Source: Vibrio coralliirubri (GTDB taxonomy: Bacteria; Pseudomonadota; Gammaproteobacteria; Enterobacterales; Vibrionaceae). Taken from it: DNA of 64,000 nucleotides. Numbering within the stretch: the stretch's first letter is position 1; the number at the start of each line of letters is the position of its first letter. Location: the NCBI RefSeq assembly GCF_024347375.1, contig NZ_AP025471.1, positions 558,001 to 622,000 of the forward strand, in the 5' to 3' direction. Positions 45,866 through 53,337 of this stretch are shown in pieces. The notes beneath the pieces are model-generated. The model made no database searches. It was not told the DNA's origin and worked only from the letters and a program-made list of their open reading frames with translations. Position numbers and translations under genes: made by a program.

Positions 45866-46302
45866 TCGTCCTCCGATTTCACTAGGAGTCTCGAATGCAA
45901 CGTAATGCTGGCGTCAACGTTGGAGACGGTAATTTCAAGTTTGGCCGCGGCTTTCGGTTTTATAAGAAACAATGGATAGCCATAAAGGGAATTCGAAGCA
46001 AAATACAGATACAGGAGACGCGAAGACACTTGCGTGTTGTTGGCCCTGAGAAATCTGATATAGACGATGCCAGGTTTTGCCAAAATCCGAGAGGAACTAC
46101 TGCTCTGGTTGTGCGGCGTTGCTTGCGATTGCTTAAAGCGCCTAAGGGTCAAATCGAGCAATTCGACGTGCTTTGAAAGTGGGAACGTCGCCTTTCGATT
46201 TGAGCCGAAGATGAATTTCATCTGATTGTCGTGCTTTGCTTCCACGTTCAACAAACTATCATTAGCGCTCGTAAGCTCAGGATTGGTTAATGACAACATC
46301 AT
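45862..46302 (-). CDS. Hypothetical phage protein
   Basis: This 146-residue protein is overlapped on both sides by 4 bp and belongs to the late operon. It has a beta-rich pattern without TM segments (MKFIFGSNRKATFPL, VYIRFLRANNTQVSSRLLYLYF, KLEITVSNVDASITLH). It may be a minor capsid or pentonal component; no family recognised. Confidence 0.6.
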   Translation of the reverse strand: MMLSLTNPELTSANDSLLNVEAKHDNQMKFIFGSNRKATFPLSKHVELLDLTLRRFKQSQATPHNQSSSSSRILAKPGIVYIRFLRANNTQVSSRLLYLYFASNSLYGYPLFLIKPKAAAKLEITVSNVDASITLHSRLLVKSEDE

Positions 46303-47117
46303 AGCGCTTCTCCTACTTTAAGGCGGTCGCTCGCGGTGCCTTTCAAGCTCACGGCTTGGTTAGTGTTGAGCATCAAATGCCCGCCCGGGCGTAACTCCAA
46401 AAACTCTTGCACCATGACCGACGCTTTGTTGGTCGAAGCCGCTTGTAAAATGAGGAGCCTTCTCGCGGTTTTGCTGCGAATGGTCTGTGTTCGCCCCGTT
46501 AATGCCAGAGTCCCATTGCCAATTTTGGCGAACGTCACCCGCTCAGGATCCGACGTGACTTTCAATTCACTATTGGTGATGGTCGCTTGCACGTTTAGTG
46601 ATGTATTTCCGACCTCAACATTCACCGGTTGTTGAATACGTTCAACGGTCAACGGCAGTGTGATTTGGTCGACGGTAACCGGCTCGGCCACTCGATTGAC
46701 ATTAACCGGTGTTTGAACCTGGCTAATCGTAATAGGTGTTTGTATTTCAGATACTTTTATTGGAGTTACAATGTCATTAACCTTAACCGGATCGAGCACT
46801 TTTCTAACGTTTATTGGCTTTTCAATTTCACTGACTAACAGCGCATTGTTGACGCTGATTTTCTGAGCCTTAGTCATGATCAGTAAATCCGACACTTGGT
46901 ATTCAAAGGTCACGGAAACGGGTTGGTGATTGTGTAATTCGAGCTTATCCAGCGCTGACACATCAACGGTGTCACCACCAAAGATCTCAACTGGACGCAT
47001 GGTATCGCCCTGCAGCAGTAACGAGTGCGTAGTGTCGCGTAATATAAGGTACTTACCGGACTGACCCGCGTTAAACGCCAACGTTTGATTAGGTCTTAGT
47101 GTGTGAGTCTGTTTCAT
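46299..47117 (-). CDS. Fibre- or spike-like protein with eight 9-residue repeats
   Basis: This 272-residue protein has a beta-rich N-domain (1-95), eight consecutive 9-residue repeats at residues 98-169 with pattern [IV]xxP[IVL]x[IV]xx (for example VQTPVNVNR, VAEPVTVDQ), and a C-domain (175-272). The exact periodicity and the fixed Pro suggest a fibrous shaft. It lies where spike genes lie in such phages, next to the capsid group. Start and stop overlap neighbours by 4 bp. Confidence 0.65.
   Translation of the reverse strand: MKQTHTLRPNQTLAFNAGQSGKYLILRDTTHSLLLQGDTMRPVEIFGGDTVDVSALDKLELHNHQPVSVTFEYQVSDLLIMTKAQKISVNNALLVSEIEKPINVRKVLDPVKVNDIVTPIKVSEIQTPITISQVQTPVNVNRVAEPVTVDQITLPLTVERIQQPVNVEVGNTSLNVQATITNSELKVTSDPERVTFAKIGNGTLALTGRTQTIRSKTARRLLILQAASTNKASVMVQEFLELRPGGHLMLNTNQAVSLKGTASDRLKVGEAL
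46611..46826 (-). repeat. Eight tandem 27-bp coding repeats
   Basis: These bases encode the eight 9-residue units of the fibre-like protein. The DNA copies have diverged, but the amino-acid pattern stays in register. Confidence 0.7.
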
Positions 47118-48058
47118 GATGAACGCCCTGCCATCAAAACACCTATCGTGATAATGGTGCCGATGATCCCCATTGTGAGAGACAGTTTCTTCAACATTGA
47201 ATTGTCCGATTCTGAGGTACCGGTTTGCTCTCGAGATTTAGCACCATCGGCCAAAGCTATCGCCGCTTTAGTAGTTTCCGTTTGTTGGCCTGCCATCGAC
47301 TTGATTGAATCAATCGCGTATTGGCTCACTTCGGATTGCTCTTCAAGCGCGGAAGCCCCAAACCCAAACGCTTCGTCAACGGTGTTGTCGACCACGCGTA
47401 GCGAGTTATCGACCATGTTCAGTGAATCTCCGACTACCGATTCATTGACTCTCAAGGCTTGGGTACCAAAATCAAACGCTTCTTCTGCAGTTCGTCCAGC
47501 AATGGCCATTGCACCATGATCGGTCATGGTCAAATTGATGTCCGAGTCACTGACGCCCGACAGCATCACACCTGTATTATCGCGACCCACCGCAGCACTG
47601 CTGCTGGTATTCGTGGTCGTTGTGGTGTTGCTTTGACGACTTTTCGAAGAACTTCTTCCACCCATATCCGCTAACCTTATTTGTAAAACCCGTTCATCAC
47701 CGCGACGTTCAATTTCGTGAACCGGTAATTTCAATCGTCTTGCAATGAATCGCTCGGCACCATCACGATAAAAATGCGCTCGTACCGAATCAAAGCCATG
47801 CTGTTTAGCATGCTCAACGGCGGCCAACGTGCCGGTGGCCATTTCTCCCGCCAACCCCACAACAACCAACTCTTTGGTGTTGTTTTTTAGTTGCTCACCA
47901 CGCAATAACATGACAGTGTCACTTATTTGATACGTTGCCTCTAAGCCTTGTGCTACCTCAATTTGTGCTTGTTCGTAGTAGTCTCTAAGTACCGGTTTTA
48001 ACCGTTGCCGAACGGACGACCATGACGTGGGTTGTAGGCTAGCGTTTCGACAGCGCAT
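47114..48058 (-). CDS. Hypothetical virion protein with C-terminal TM
   Basis: A protein of about 314 residues from ATG 48058; a TTG at 48067 is also possible, and both overlap the preceding gene. The N-domain (SWSSVRQRLKPVLRDYYEQAQIEVAQG) is mixed alpha/beta. A Ser/Thr/Asn-rich linker (SKSRQSNTTTTTNTSSSA) follows, then a low-complexity helical part and a TM helix near the C-terminus (SLTMGIIGTIITIGVLMAG). It is probably a membrane-linked minor protein. Confidence 0.6.
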   Translation of the reverse strand: MRCRNASLQPTSWSSVRQRLKPVLRDYYEQAQIEVAQGLEATYQISDTVMLLRGEQLKNNTKELVVVGLAGEMATGTLAAVEHAKQHGFDSVRAHFYRDGAERFIARRLKLPVHEIERRGDERVLQIRLADMGGRSSSKSRQSNTTTTTNTSSSAAVGRDNTGVMLSGVSDSDINLTMTDHGAMAIAGRTAEEAFDFGTQALRVNESVVGDSLNMVDNSLRVVDNTVDEAFGFGASALEEQSEVSQYAIDSIKSMAGQQTETTKAAIALADGAKSREQTGTSESDNSMLKKLSLTMGIIGTIITIGVLMAGRSS

Positions 48059-48248
48059 ACAACGCAAATAGCGCCATCAACACAATGAACCACCACGGCA
48101 TTCCTTTGGATTCACCGATGCTGATGTGCCCGCCTTCGAATCCACTGTTATTCGTGGTGTTACCTGACGTTCCAGAAGTCGCAGGCCCTGCCATACCTCC
48201 TTGCAAGCCGCCACCACCCGTTAGTGATGTTAATGATCCGAGCATCAT
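48039..48248 (-). CDS. Small Gly-rich one-TM virion protein
   Basis: This 69-residue protein has a Gly/Ser/Thr-rich N-terminus (MMLGSLTSLTGGGGLQGGM) and one TM helix (WWFIVLMALFALYAL). Strong site AAAGGAGGGC. Typical of membrane proteins of PM2-like virions. Confidence 0.6.
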   Translation of the reverse strand: MMLGSLTSLTGGGGLQGGMAGPATSGTSGNTTNNSGFEGGHISIGESKGMPWWFIVLMALFALYALSKR

Positions 48249-48382
48249 TGCCCTCCTTTAAACCAAATCCATGAAGCAATGATGAGCACCACAAACAGCA
48301 CTTTGGTTATTCCTTTGCTCGCGCTGATCCCAATAAGACTGCCCGCGCCTACGCCGCCTAATACCCAAAACACTAATGGCAT
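48245..48382 (-). CDS. Two-TM small membrane protein (45 residues)
   Basis: ATG 48382 to TGA 48245 encodes 45 residues with two hydrophobic segments (FWVLGGVGAGSLIGISA and VLFVVLIIASWIWF). GGGAGAAGG 3 nt upstream supports it, and the stop overlaps the start of the 69-residue gene. It fills what would otherwise be a gap in the operon. Confidence 0.65.
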   Translation of the reverse strand: MPLVFWVLGGVGAGSLIGISASKGITKVLFVVLIIASWIWFKGGQ

Positions 48383-48392
48383 GACCTTCTCC

Positions 48393-48662
48393 CTATTTTC
48401 GAAATGCGAGTACGCCTAATAACAGCACCACCACCAAACCAATTCCGCCACCGACATACAGCAAGGTTTGATCAGCCTGACGCTGCCCCTGCGGTGTGGT
48501 CACGGCGTTCCCTCTGTCATCGACGACAGGATGATTCGGTTGTTGAGTCTTATCTGGGTTAGTTGATTGGTCATTACTCGGAAAAAGCCACGATGCGTTT
48601 TCCCCCACGGAATCCAAAGCACCCGACCCAAACTCTAAGAGATCATCAAAGAAGCTTTTCAT
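48393..48662 (-). CDS. Small one-TM virion protein
   Basis: This 89-residue protein has a soluble polar N-terminal half and a C-terminal TM helix (LLYVGGGIGLVVVLLLGVLAF) with a basic end. It lies directly after the capsid gene, where virion membrane proteins are expected. Confidence 0.6.
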   Translation of the reverse strand: MKSFFDDLLEFGSGALDSVGENASWLFPSNDQSTNPDKTQQPNHPVVDDRGNAVTTPQGQRQADQTLLYVGGGIGLVVVLLLGVLAFRK

Positions 48663-48671
48663 CGCCGTTCC

Positions 48672-49493
48672 TTATCCCGTACCACTTTGCAGCACTTCAG
48701 GACGTGTGACTTTGACCGATTCCACTAAGATAGGTATCGATCCAGGGACATCCGTTGTCGTGACAGAAAACTTAAGGTTTGAGCTGTGCTGTGTTGGAAA
48801 CAACTCATCAATAGAGAACCCGCGAACAATTGGGTCAAAATGAAAATAGCCGTCTTGTGGCGTACGTTGATTACGCTTGGCATTAGCCTCTGAAATAAAG
48901 GTGTTGGCTTCGTACTCTTTGACAAAATCACGCTCTATCTCGAGTTTGCTGATGTTGTCGTGCATAAAGTGCATGCGCCTGATGCTGATAAGTGGGCTCG
49001 TCACCAAGTTGGTGAACTCGTTCTCGCCTTGAGCATTAGCGGGCATGGTTTCGCGTTTGATCATTGGAACCAACACTCGCATGGCTTGCGAATTACTCAC
49101 CCATGCATGAACTTGAATGGACAACGGCGTCGCGTTGGCCGCTTTGCTCTTGAACTGAATATCGAGGTGGATGTTATCGCCAAGCTCTGTGACTAAACCG
49201 GTGTAACGCACTCCGTTTTTAGTACGCGCCACAATGTCACTGAACGGGATAACAAAATGCCCCGCAATGGCATCACGTCGCTTATAACGCTCTAGCATCA
49301 ATAGCTCTTCGCCACTCAGGACATAGATCTCTTCTGCATTGAGCGTAATAGCGATACGTAACATATCCGCCGCGCTCGCGTTGGTTTCGAGAATAAGTTC
49401 GTGGTATGTCGGGCCATTAGGGATAGGCAACGTGCCTTTTTGTCCCCACGACGCGCCAACCATCGAATTGAGTTTGATTGGTTTGACTGACAT
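48672..49493 (-). CDS. Major capsid protein, PM2 P2-like (double jelly roll)
   Basis: The 273-residue length fits corticovirus P2 (about 269). The pattern is beta-strand-rich with no cysteine: PNGPTYHELILETNASAADMLRIAITLNAEEIY, GHFVIPFSDIVARTKNGVRYTGL, LDIQFKSKAANATPLSIQVHAWVSN. I recognise the P2 N-terminal domain style rather than a specific motif. It lies between the packaging ATPase operon and small membrane genes, as in PM2-like prophages. Confidence 0.7.
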   Translation of the reverse strand: MSVKPIKLNSMVGASWGQKGTLPIPNGPTYHELILETNASAADMLRIAITLNAEEIYVLSGEELLMLERYKRRDAIAGHFVIPFSDIVARTKNGVRYTGLVTELGDNIHLDIQFKSKAANATPLSIQVHAWVSNSQAMRVLVPMIKRETMPANAQGENEFTNLVTSPLISIRRMHFMHDNISKLEIERDFVKEYEANTFISEANAKRNQRTPQDGYFHFDPIVRGFSIDELFPTQHSSNLKFSVTTTDVPGSIPILVESVKVTRPEVLQSGTG

Positions 49494-49504
49494 CGTGATC
49501 CCCT

Positions 49505-49636
49505 TTAGAACCAGCCAGAACGACCGAGTAACTTGTCTAGGCCACCGACTTTATTATTCACGGCAAAGACGATTGCACCCGTCGTTACCGCCGCAATTCC
49601 GGCGACAATCGCCACGTTTTTCACATTCAATCTCAT
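49505..49636 (-). CDS. 43-residue one-TM protein
   Basis: ATG 49636 to TAA 49505 encodes 43 residues, with a TM helix (VAIVAGIAAVTTGAIVFAV) then a short amphipathic tail. AAAGGAACTC upstream is a good site. It is the first gene of the capsid operon and lies downstream of two operator-like motifs. Confidence 0.65.
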   Translation of the reverse strand: MRLNVKNVAIVAGIAAVTTGAIVFAVNNKVGGLDKLLGRSGWF

Positions 49637-49702
49637 GGGAGTTCCTTTAGAATGATTGATGCTGTTAACGTGGCTCTTTCATATCAGGATCACCAGTCCC
49701 TA

Positions 49703-49738
49703 AAGCCTGTTAGGTAAAGGGTTTAATCTATTAGGTTA
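49703..49738 (-). promoter_or_regulatory. Paired operator-like motifs ahead of the capsid operon
   Basis: On the leftward strand the motifs ACCTAATAGATTAA (about 49725-49738) and ACCTAACAGGCTTT (49703-49716) have centres 21 bp apart. They match the motifs at 51665-51710 ahead of the other late operon. Confidence 0.5.
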
Positions 49739-49741
49739 CCT

Positions 49742-50464
49742 TTATCGGTTTGGGTAGATTTTACCTTGCTGCCATTTCCCTAAACCCGGGGATTTGAGGA
49801 TGTAATCGGCGAACTTTTTACGCCCTAAATGCTCACGGTCTACGCAGCTCTGCAGCGAAAGAATGGCGTCGATCGGAATGTCGAAATACTCAGAGATATA
49901 CTTGGCGTTACGCCTTGAACTAACCGCACCAACATACACATATTTGGATTCATCAAGCACCGTCTTTGGTACTTCTTGCCCGCGTTGAAACGTCGCATGC
50001 ATAACCAAACCAAATCCGCGTCCACCGGTCCATAACTCGCCAGCAATGCCATCGAGTTTGGACGGTGAATGCGTGAACTTGGCTAACTCTTCAATCACGC
50101 AATGCAGCTTTTTAGGATGGTGGCCATTACCCAATGACCACACCATATTAGCGAACTGCTCAAGGTTCTCTCGCGTCCGATCTTGTTCAACCAACGCCAA
50201 ACGAAACGCGGCCTTTTTCTTACGAGCAAACCACGCTTTATGATAGAACTCGTCAAAGCTGTAACACGCTTGCACGCGACCACCTTTAAGTGGAGCCTCA
50301 AGATGCTCACTGTAGGGATCAAACATTACCACTTGAGACTGGCGCTCAATGAAGTTAAGCCGGCGAATGGCCGTGGTTTTACAACTGCCCGTCGTCCCCA
50401 TATAACAAACATGCTCGGCATTGTGGGCGTTATTCTTGTTCACTGGATTGGGCAGCTTCACCAT
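49742..50464 (-). CDS. Packaging ATPase, PM2 P9-like (FtsK/HerA class)
   Basis: From ATG 50464 (MVKLPNPVNKN), backed by CAGGAGG 3 nt upstream, the protein has 240 residues. Walker A is MGTTGSCKTT near residue 25, Walker B KLHCVIEELAKF. Note Cys where Gly normally precedes the catalytic Lys, and Glu in place of the first Asp of Walker B. A-type packaging ATPases of double-jelly-roll phages lie close to the capsid gene as here. Confidence 0.75.
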   Translation of the reverse strand: MVKLPNPVNKNNAHNAEHVCYMGTTGSCKTTAIRRLNFIERQSQVVMFDPYSEHLEAPLKGGRVQACYSFDEFYHKAWFARKKKAAFRLALVEQDRTRENLEQFANMVWSLGNGHHPKKLHCVIEELAKFTHSPSKLDGIAGELWTGGRGFGLVMHATFQRGQEVPKTVLDESKYVYVGAVSSRRNAKYISEYFDIPIDAILSLQSCVDREHLGRKKFADYILKSPGLGKWQQGKIYPNR

Positions 50465-50924
50465 CAGCCTCCTGTGGCGTTTCCGGCTCGGTTGCGTCAA
50501 CTTGGGCTTGCTTCAATTGACGTACTTGTTTGGCACACCCGCCGATCAAGGTCATTGAGGCCATCGCAAAGATGAACTCACCCTGATATTGCCCGAACCA
50601 TTTTAATCCTACCGGACCGTATTTTTGGAGCATAGGCGATGCCGCATCTAGCCATTGGTTACCGGCTTGGGTTTCAATTTCAAATGGCACATCGAAGACG
50701 CTGGCGACGGTCATTTCCACCACGCCCAAGCCATACGACAACATCATGCGCGCGTCTTCTTCACCGAAGCTGATACCTTCAGATATTGATTCGGGCTCTT
50801 GAGGATCTTCTGATTGTTCCGTTTGCTCTCGTTCTTGTCTCAACGTATTCACCGCCTCTAAGGCTTGTTGATCACGTTCATCCAAAACGTTGTCATCATT
50901 ATTGGTTGGCGTATCAGTGCTCAT
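50430..50924 (-). CDS. Hypothetical phage membrane-associated protein
   Basis: From ATG 50924 (MSTDTPTNNDDN), with CAGGAG 6 nt upstream, the protein has 164 residues. It has an acidic N-terminus and tail (Glu/Gln-rich), with a central hydrophobic helix (GEFIFAMASMTLIGGCA). Overlaps the ATPase start by 35 bp. Confidence 0.6.
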   Translation of the reverse strand: MSTDTPTNNDDNVLDERDQQALEAVNTLRQEREQTEQSEDPQEPESISEGISFGEEDARMMLSYGLGVVEMTVASVFDVPFEIETQAGNQWLDAASPMLQKYGPVGLKWFGQYQGEFIFAMASMTLIGGCAKQVRQLKQAQVDATEPETPQEADGEAAQSSEQE

Positions 50925-51387
50925 GGCTGACTCCTGATGTTTTGTTGGTTGATAACGCGATCCACAAGAGGCAGCACGTTCCAATTAATGCCAATAATGA
51001 CCAACCTAACCGAAGGTTTGTGGTTTCGGTGGTTACGCTCTCTGACGGTTCAATCACGCAAGAAGCCTTATACGACTTGGTTTCGTTGGTTTTCGATGAT
51101 GGCGTTGGGTTAGACTTACCACCACCACTGGATGTATAACCAGTAGTGGCTTTTTCTGGACTGGAAACCATGTGGTTTGTTAACCAGTCTTGAAACGGTT
51201 TACCTGCACTTTGATTGGTTTTGCAACGTGGGCATATCGTATAAAGCTGGCCGAGCCGGCGCTTGTTTTTAGGCGGGTCGCCTCCTTCGAGGATTTTGTG
51301 CTCGCCAACGGCATGTATCGTGCACACTTCACCGCACCCGTGTGTTGGGCACGCAATGTAGCCTTTGATTGGATTCTTACTGGCCAT
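50914..51387 (-). CDS. Zinc-ribbon one-TM protein
   Basis: A protein of about 157 residues from ATG 51387 (MASKNPIKGYIACPTHGCGE), with GGAGG upstream. Four Cys/His ligands lie in CPTHGCGEVC and CPRC. A Ser/Thr-rich linker follows, then a C-terminal TM helix (WSLLALIGTCCLLWIAL). It could be a membrane-bound nucleic-acid-binding or packaging factor, or a regulator of the late genes. Confidence 0.65.
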   Translation of the reverse strand: MASKNPIKGYIACPTHGCGEVCTIHAVGEHKILEGGDPPKNKRRLGQLYTICPRCKTNQSAGKPFQDWLTNHMVSSPEKATTGYTSSGGGKSNPTPSSKTNETKSYKASCVIEPSESVTTETTNLRLGWSLLALIGTCCLLWIALSTNKTSGVSHEH

Positions 51388-51616
51388 GGTTCGCCTCCAA
51401 CTCACACAATCTAAGGTGGAAGTTCTCCATGAGTGCTTTGAGTAATTGGGTCGACGTGGCGATATGATGACTGGCTTCTTGCGCCGCTTGGATAGCGGCT
51501 ATGGGCTTTTTCAAAGCTGGGATACTGTCCCAGTCCGGTACCGACTGAGTGAGCGTCTGTTGCACGCTCTCCAGTTCCCTAACCAATTGATGGTAAGTCT
51601 GTTGGTGGTGATTCAT
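51377..51616 (-). CDS. Helical 79-residue phage protein
   Basis: A 79-residue, mostly helical protein (HQLVRELESVQQTLTQSV, AAIQAAQEASHHIATSTQLLKALMENF). AGAGGAAAAAAC precedes the ATG. It opens the operon that carries the ATPase and lies under the -10/operator region at 51665-51710. Confidence 0.6.
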   Translation of the reverse strand: MNHHQQTYHQLVRELESVQQTLTQSVPDWDSIPALKKPIAAIQAAQEASHHIATSTQLLKALMENFHLRLCELEANHGQ

Positions 51617-51664
51617 TGTTTTTTCCTCTGTCTCACGACGTTGGTTGTCCCTGTCTCCTCGACG

Positions 51665-51710
51665 TTAACTAATAGATTATAGCAATCAAATCATAAAACC
51701 TAATAGGTTT
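51665..51710 (-). promoter_or_regulatory. Late-operon promoter with two operator-like motifs
   Basis: On the leftward strand an extended -10 TGCTATAAT (51676-51684) is preceded by the palindrome AAACCTAATAGGTTT (51696-51710), lying over the -35 region. A second CTAATAG copy is centred 31 bp away at 51672, near the start point. The operon begins at 51616. Confidence 0.55.
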
Positions 51711-51768
51711 TGGTTATCAAAATCCAAATTCAATCCCGCCTTCTTTTCCTGCTAAGCCGTCGCGCAGC

Positions 51769-52038
51769 GACTCAAAGTTGGTGGCTGTTCAACGTTTACC
51801 GTGTTTATCGCCATGCTGCCCAAGGTATCGCACCTGTTAAGCTCCAGCTCGCTTGAGAGCACGTAGAGCGCCATCATTATCGAAGTTATCCCCGTGTTTC
51901 ACGGGGTAACAGTAACTCTCCCTTACATCTATCTTTAGATAGATCACTAGTCTTTAGACTATGCGTTGGGATCTTGTGGGATAACGTCATGGAGTAGTTA
52001 TGACGGCCATACATGTGTTACTGACGTGCTTATCCACA
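51769..52038. other. Candidate phage replication origin (hairpin cluster with DnaA box)
   Basis: The 529-bp gap between the ATPase operon and rep (51617-52145) holds no gene but several inverted repeats: GTCGC/GCGAC (51769-51781), GTTATCCCCGTG/CACGGGGTAAC (51885-51910), ATCTATC/GATAGAT with TTTA loop (51927-51944), TAGTC/GACTA with TTTA loop (51948-51961) and CGTCAT/ATGACG (51985-52005). An exact DnaA box TTATCCACA follows at 52030-52038. Confidence 0.5.
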
Positions 52039-52145
52039 ACTCGAGATCCACTGGCTCAAACTCGGTCATTATGAGGACTATATTGGCGAAAACAGGTCAA
52101 ATATGAGGGTTTAGACGGATCGAGGCGCAGTTTGGCCTATGTACT

Positions 52146-52742
52146 TTAAGGGAAAGTAACTGCGTTAGTTTGAGTCGCACGACGGGCAAACTTACGCAAT
52201 AAAGTGATGGGTGTGAGTAAATAACGAAGGTGAACGCCGGTTAAGGCCGATAATTTCTTTAGGTTCTTGGTCGCGGCTTGTTTTGCGTTCAAGTACGCCA
52301 AGTTCAAACCAATATCGCGGAAATACTTGTCTGTTATACGCTTTATCGACGCCAGTCCGTACCAATCTCCATTAATGTTTTCGCGTGGTTGTTTCGACGT
52401 GATCCACCCACGATCTTTTGCATACTTCACGCACTGTTTAACTCGCCATTCAGGTAATCCGGTTCCTTTCGCGACATTCGCCCATGTACGCAATAAGAAA
52501 CCATTCGCGGTCACCACGCCGACTTTACTGGTTCTAAATTCGAGTTCGCTGACAAGGTAATCCATGACGCGCGCGACATCAGTTAGATACTGCCGTTGTG
52601 TGGACTTGCCAGATGGCGACAACAAGTAATCGTATTGAGATGGGTTATCAAGCAGTTTAATCCAACGGCCACGATTCAGCGCCGCTAGAGGACGGGCACT
52701 TCGTTTACGTTGAGAGGTTTTCTTTGGGCAAAGTTGGTTCAT
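52146..52742 (-). CDS. Candidate phage replication initiator
   Basis: This 198-residue basic protein has a winged-helix-like part (LLRTWANVAKGTGLPEWRVKQCVKYAKDRGWI). It has no rolling-circle nuclease motif (no HUH) that I can find. Position beside the hairpin-rich region and divergence from the HTH gene suggest an initiator. It is read leftward after a 53-residue gene. Confidence 0.5.
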   Translation of the reverse strand: MNQLCPKKTSQRKRSARPLAALNRGRWIKLLDNPSQYDYLLSPSGKSTQRQYLTDVARVMDYLVSELEFRTSKVGVVTANGFLLRTWANVAKGTGLPEWRVKQCVKYAKDRGWITSKQPRENINGDWYGLASIKRITDKYFRDIGLNLAYLNAKQAATKNLKKLSALTGVHLRYLLTPITLLRKFARRATQTNAVTFP

Positions 52743-52758
52743 AACAAATCAAAGCCTA

Positions 52759-52920
52759 TTAAGCTCCCTTGCTACGATTTTTGACCGCCAATTTTTGGCG
52801 TTCTAAGATCTGTCTGAGTGAAACAATCAACAATCTGACACTCGATCTCAGCTTGCCATTTTTGACGGCTTGCTCTGCAGCATTTAGTGTTTCATCCACG
52901 TCTGGTTCATGATTTTTCAT
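52759..52920 (-). CDS. 53-residue leader protein of the rep operon
   Basis: ATG 52920 to TAA 52759 encodes 53 residues (MKNHEPDVDETLNAAEQAV, then KLRSSVRLLIVSLRQILERQ). AGAAGGA 3 nt upstream is a good site. It precedes rep by 16 bp on the same strand; a small helical protein, no family recognised. Confidence 0.6.
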   Translation of the reverse strand: MKNHEPDVDETLNAAEQAVKNGKLRSSVRLLIVSLRQILERQKLAVKNRSKGA

Positions 52921-52962
52921 ACGTCCTTCTAGCGTATATCTACCCCGATCAAGTTCACCCTA

Positions 52963-53010
52963 TCCGAATTTTTACCTACTGGAAATGCCTGTCAGGGATG
53001 GTAATTCGGA
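52963..53010. promoter_or_regulatory. Inverted repeat in the rep/HTH divergent region
   Basis: TCCGAATT (52963-52970) and AATTCGGA (53003-53010) are perfect inverses with centres 40 bp apart, between the divergent 53-residue/rep and HTH genes. A likely operator pair for the HTH protein. Confidence 0.45.
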
Positions 53011-53050
53011 GGGTTCTATCTTTTAATCGGTTCAAAGGACGGGAAATCAT

Positions 53051-53323
53051 ATGCACGCTATTAACTATACAAATGCACTTTTAGATAGAGTAAAAGCCAA
53101 GTATCACCTACCTTCAGAGTATCAATTAGCAAGAAAACTCAAAGTAAGTGACAAACGGCTCTACAACTGGCGAAGAGGCATCTCTGGCATGGATTGGGAC
53201 GTCGCATTCGAGATCGGTGATATGTTAGGCGAAACGGATCAGAATGTGGTGTTTGGCCTTCTGCCTAACAAACAGAAAAATGAGAGAGTTATTAGAGTGT
53301 TAGAGGAAAACGGCCCCGACTAA
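53051..53323 (+). CDS. Cro/CI-like HTH regulator
   Basis: In this 90-residue protein the helix-turn-helix is SEYQLARKLKVSDKRLYNWRRG, followed by a helical region (WDVAFEIGDMLGETDQ). It is divergent from the rep operon and the last gene before the right Xer site. Likely the element's copy-number or lysogeny repressor. Confidence 0.7.
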   Translation: MHAINYTNALLDRVKAKYHLPSEYQLARKLKVSDKRLYNWRRGISGMDWDVAFEIGDMLGETDQNVVFGLLPNKQKNERVIRVLEENGPD

Positions 53324-53337
53324 ATGGGGGCTCGTTC

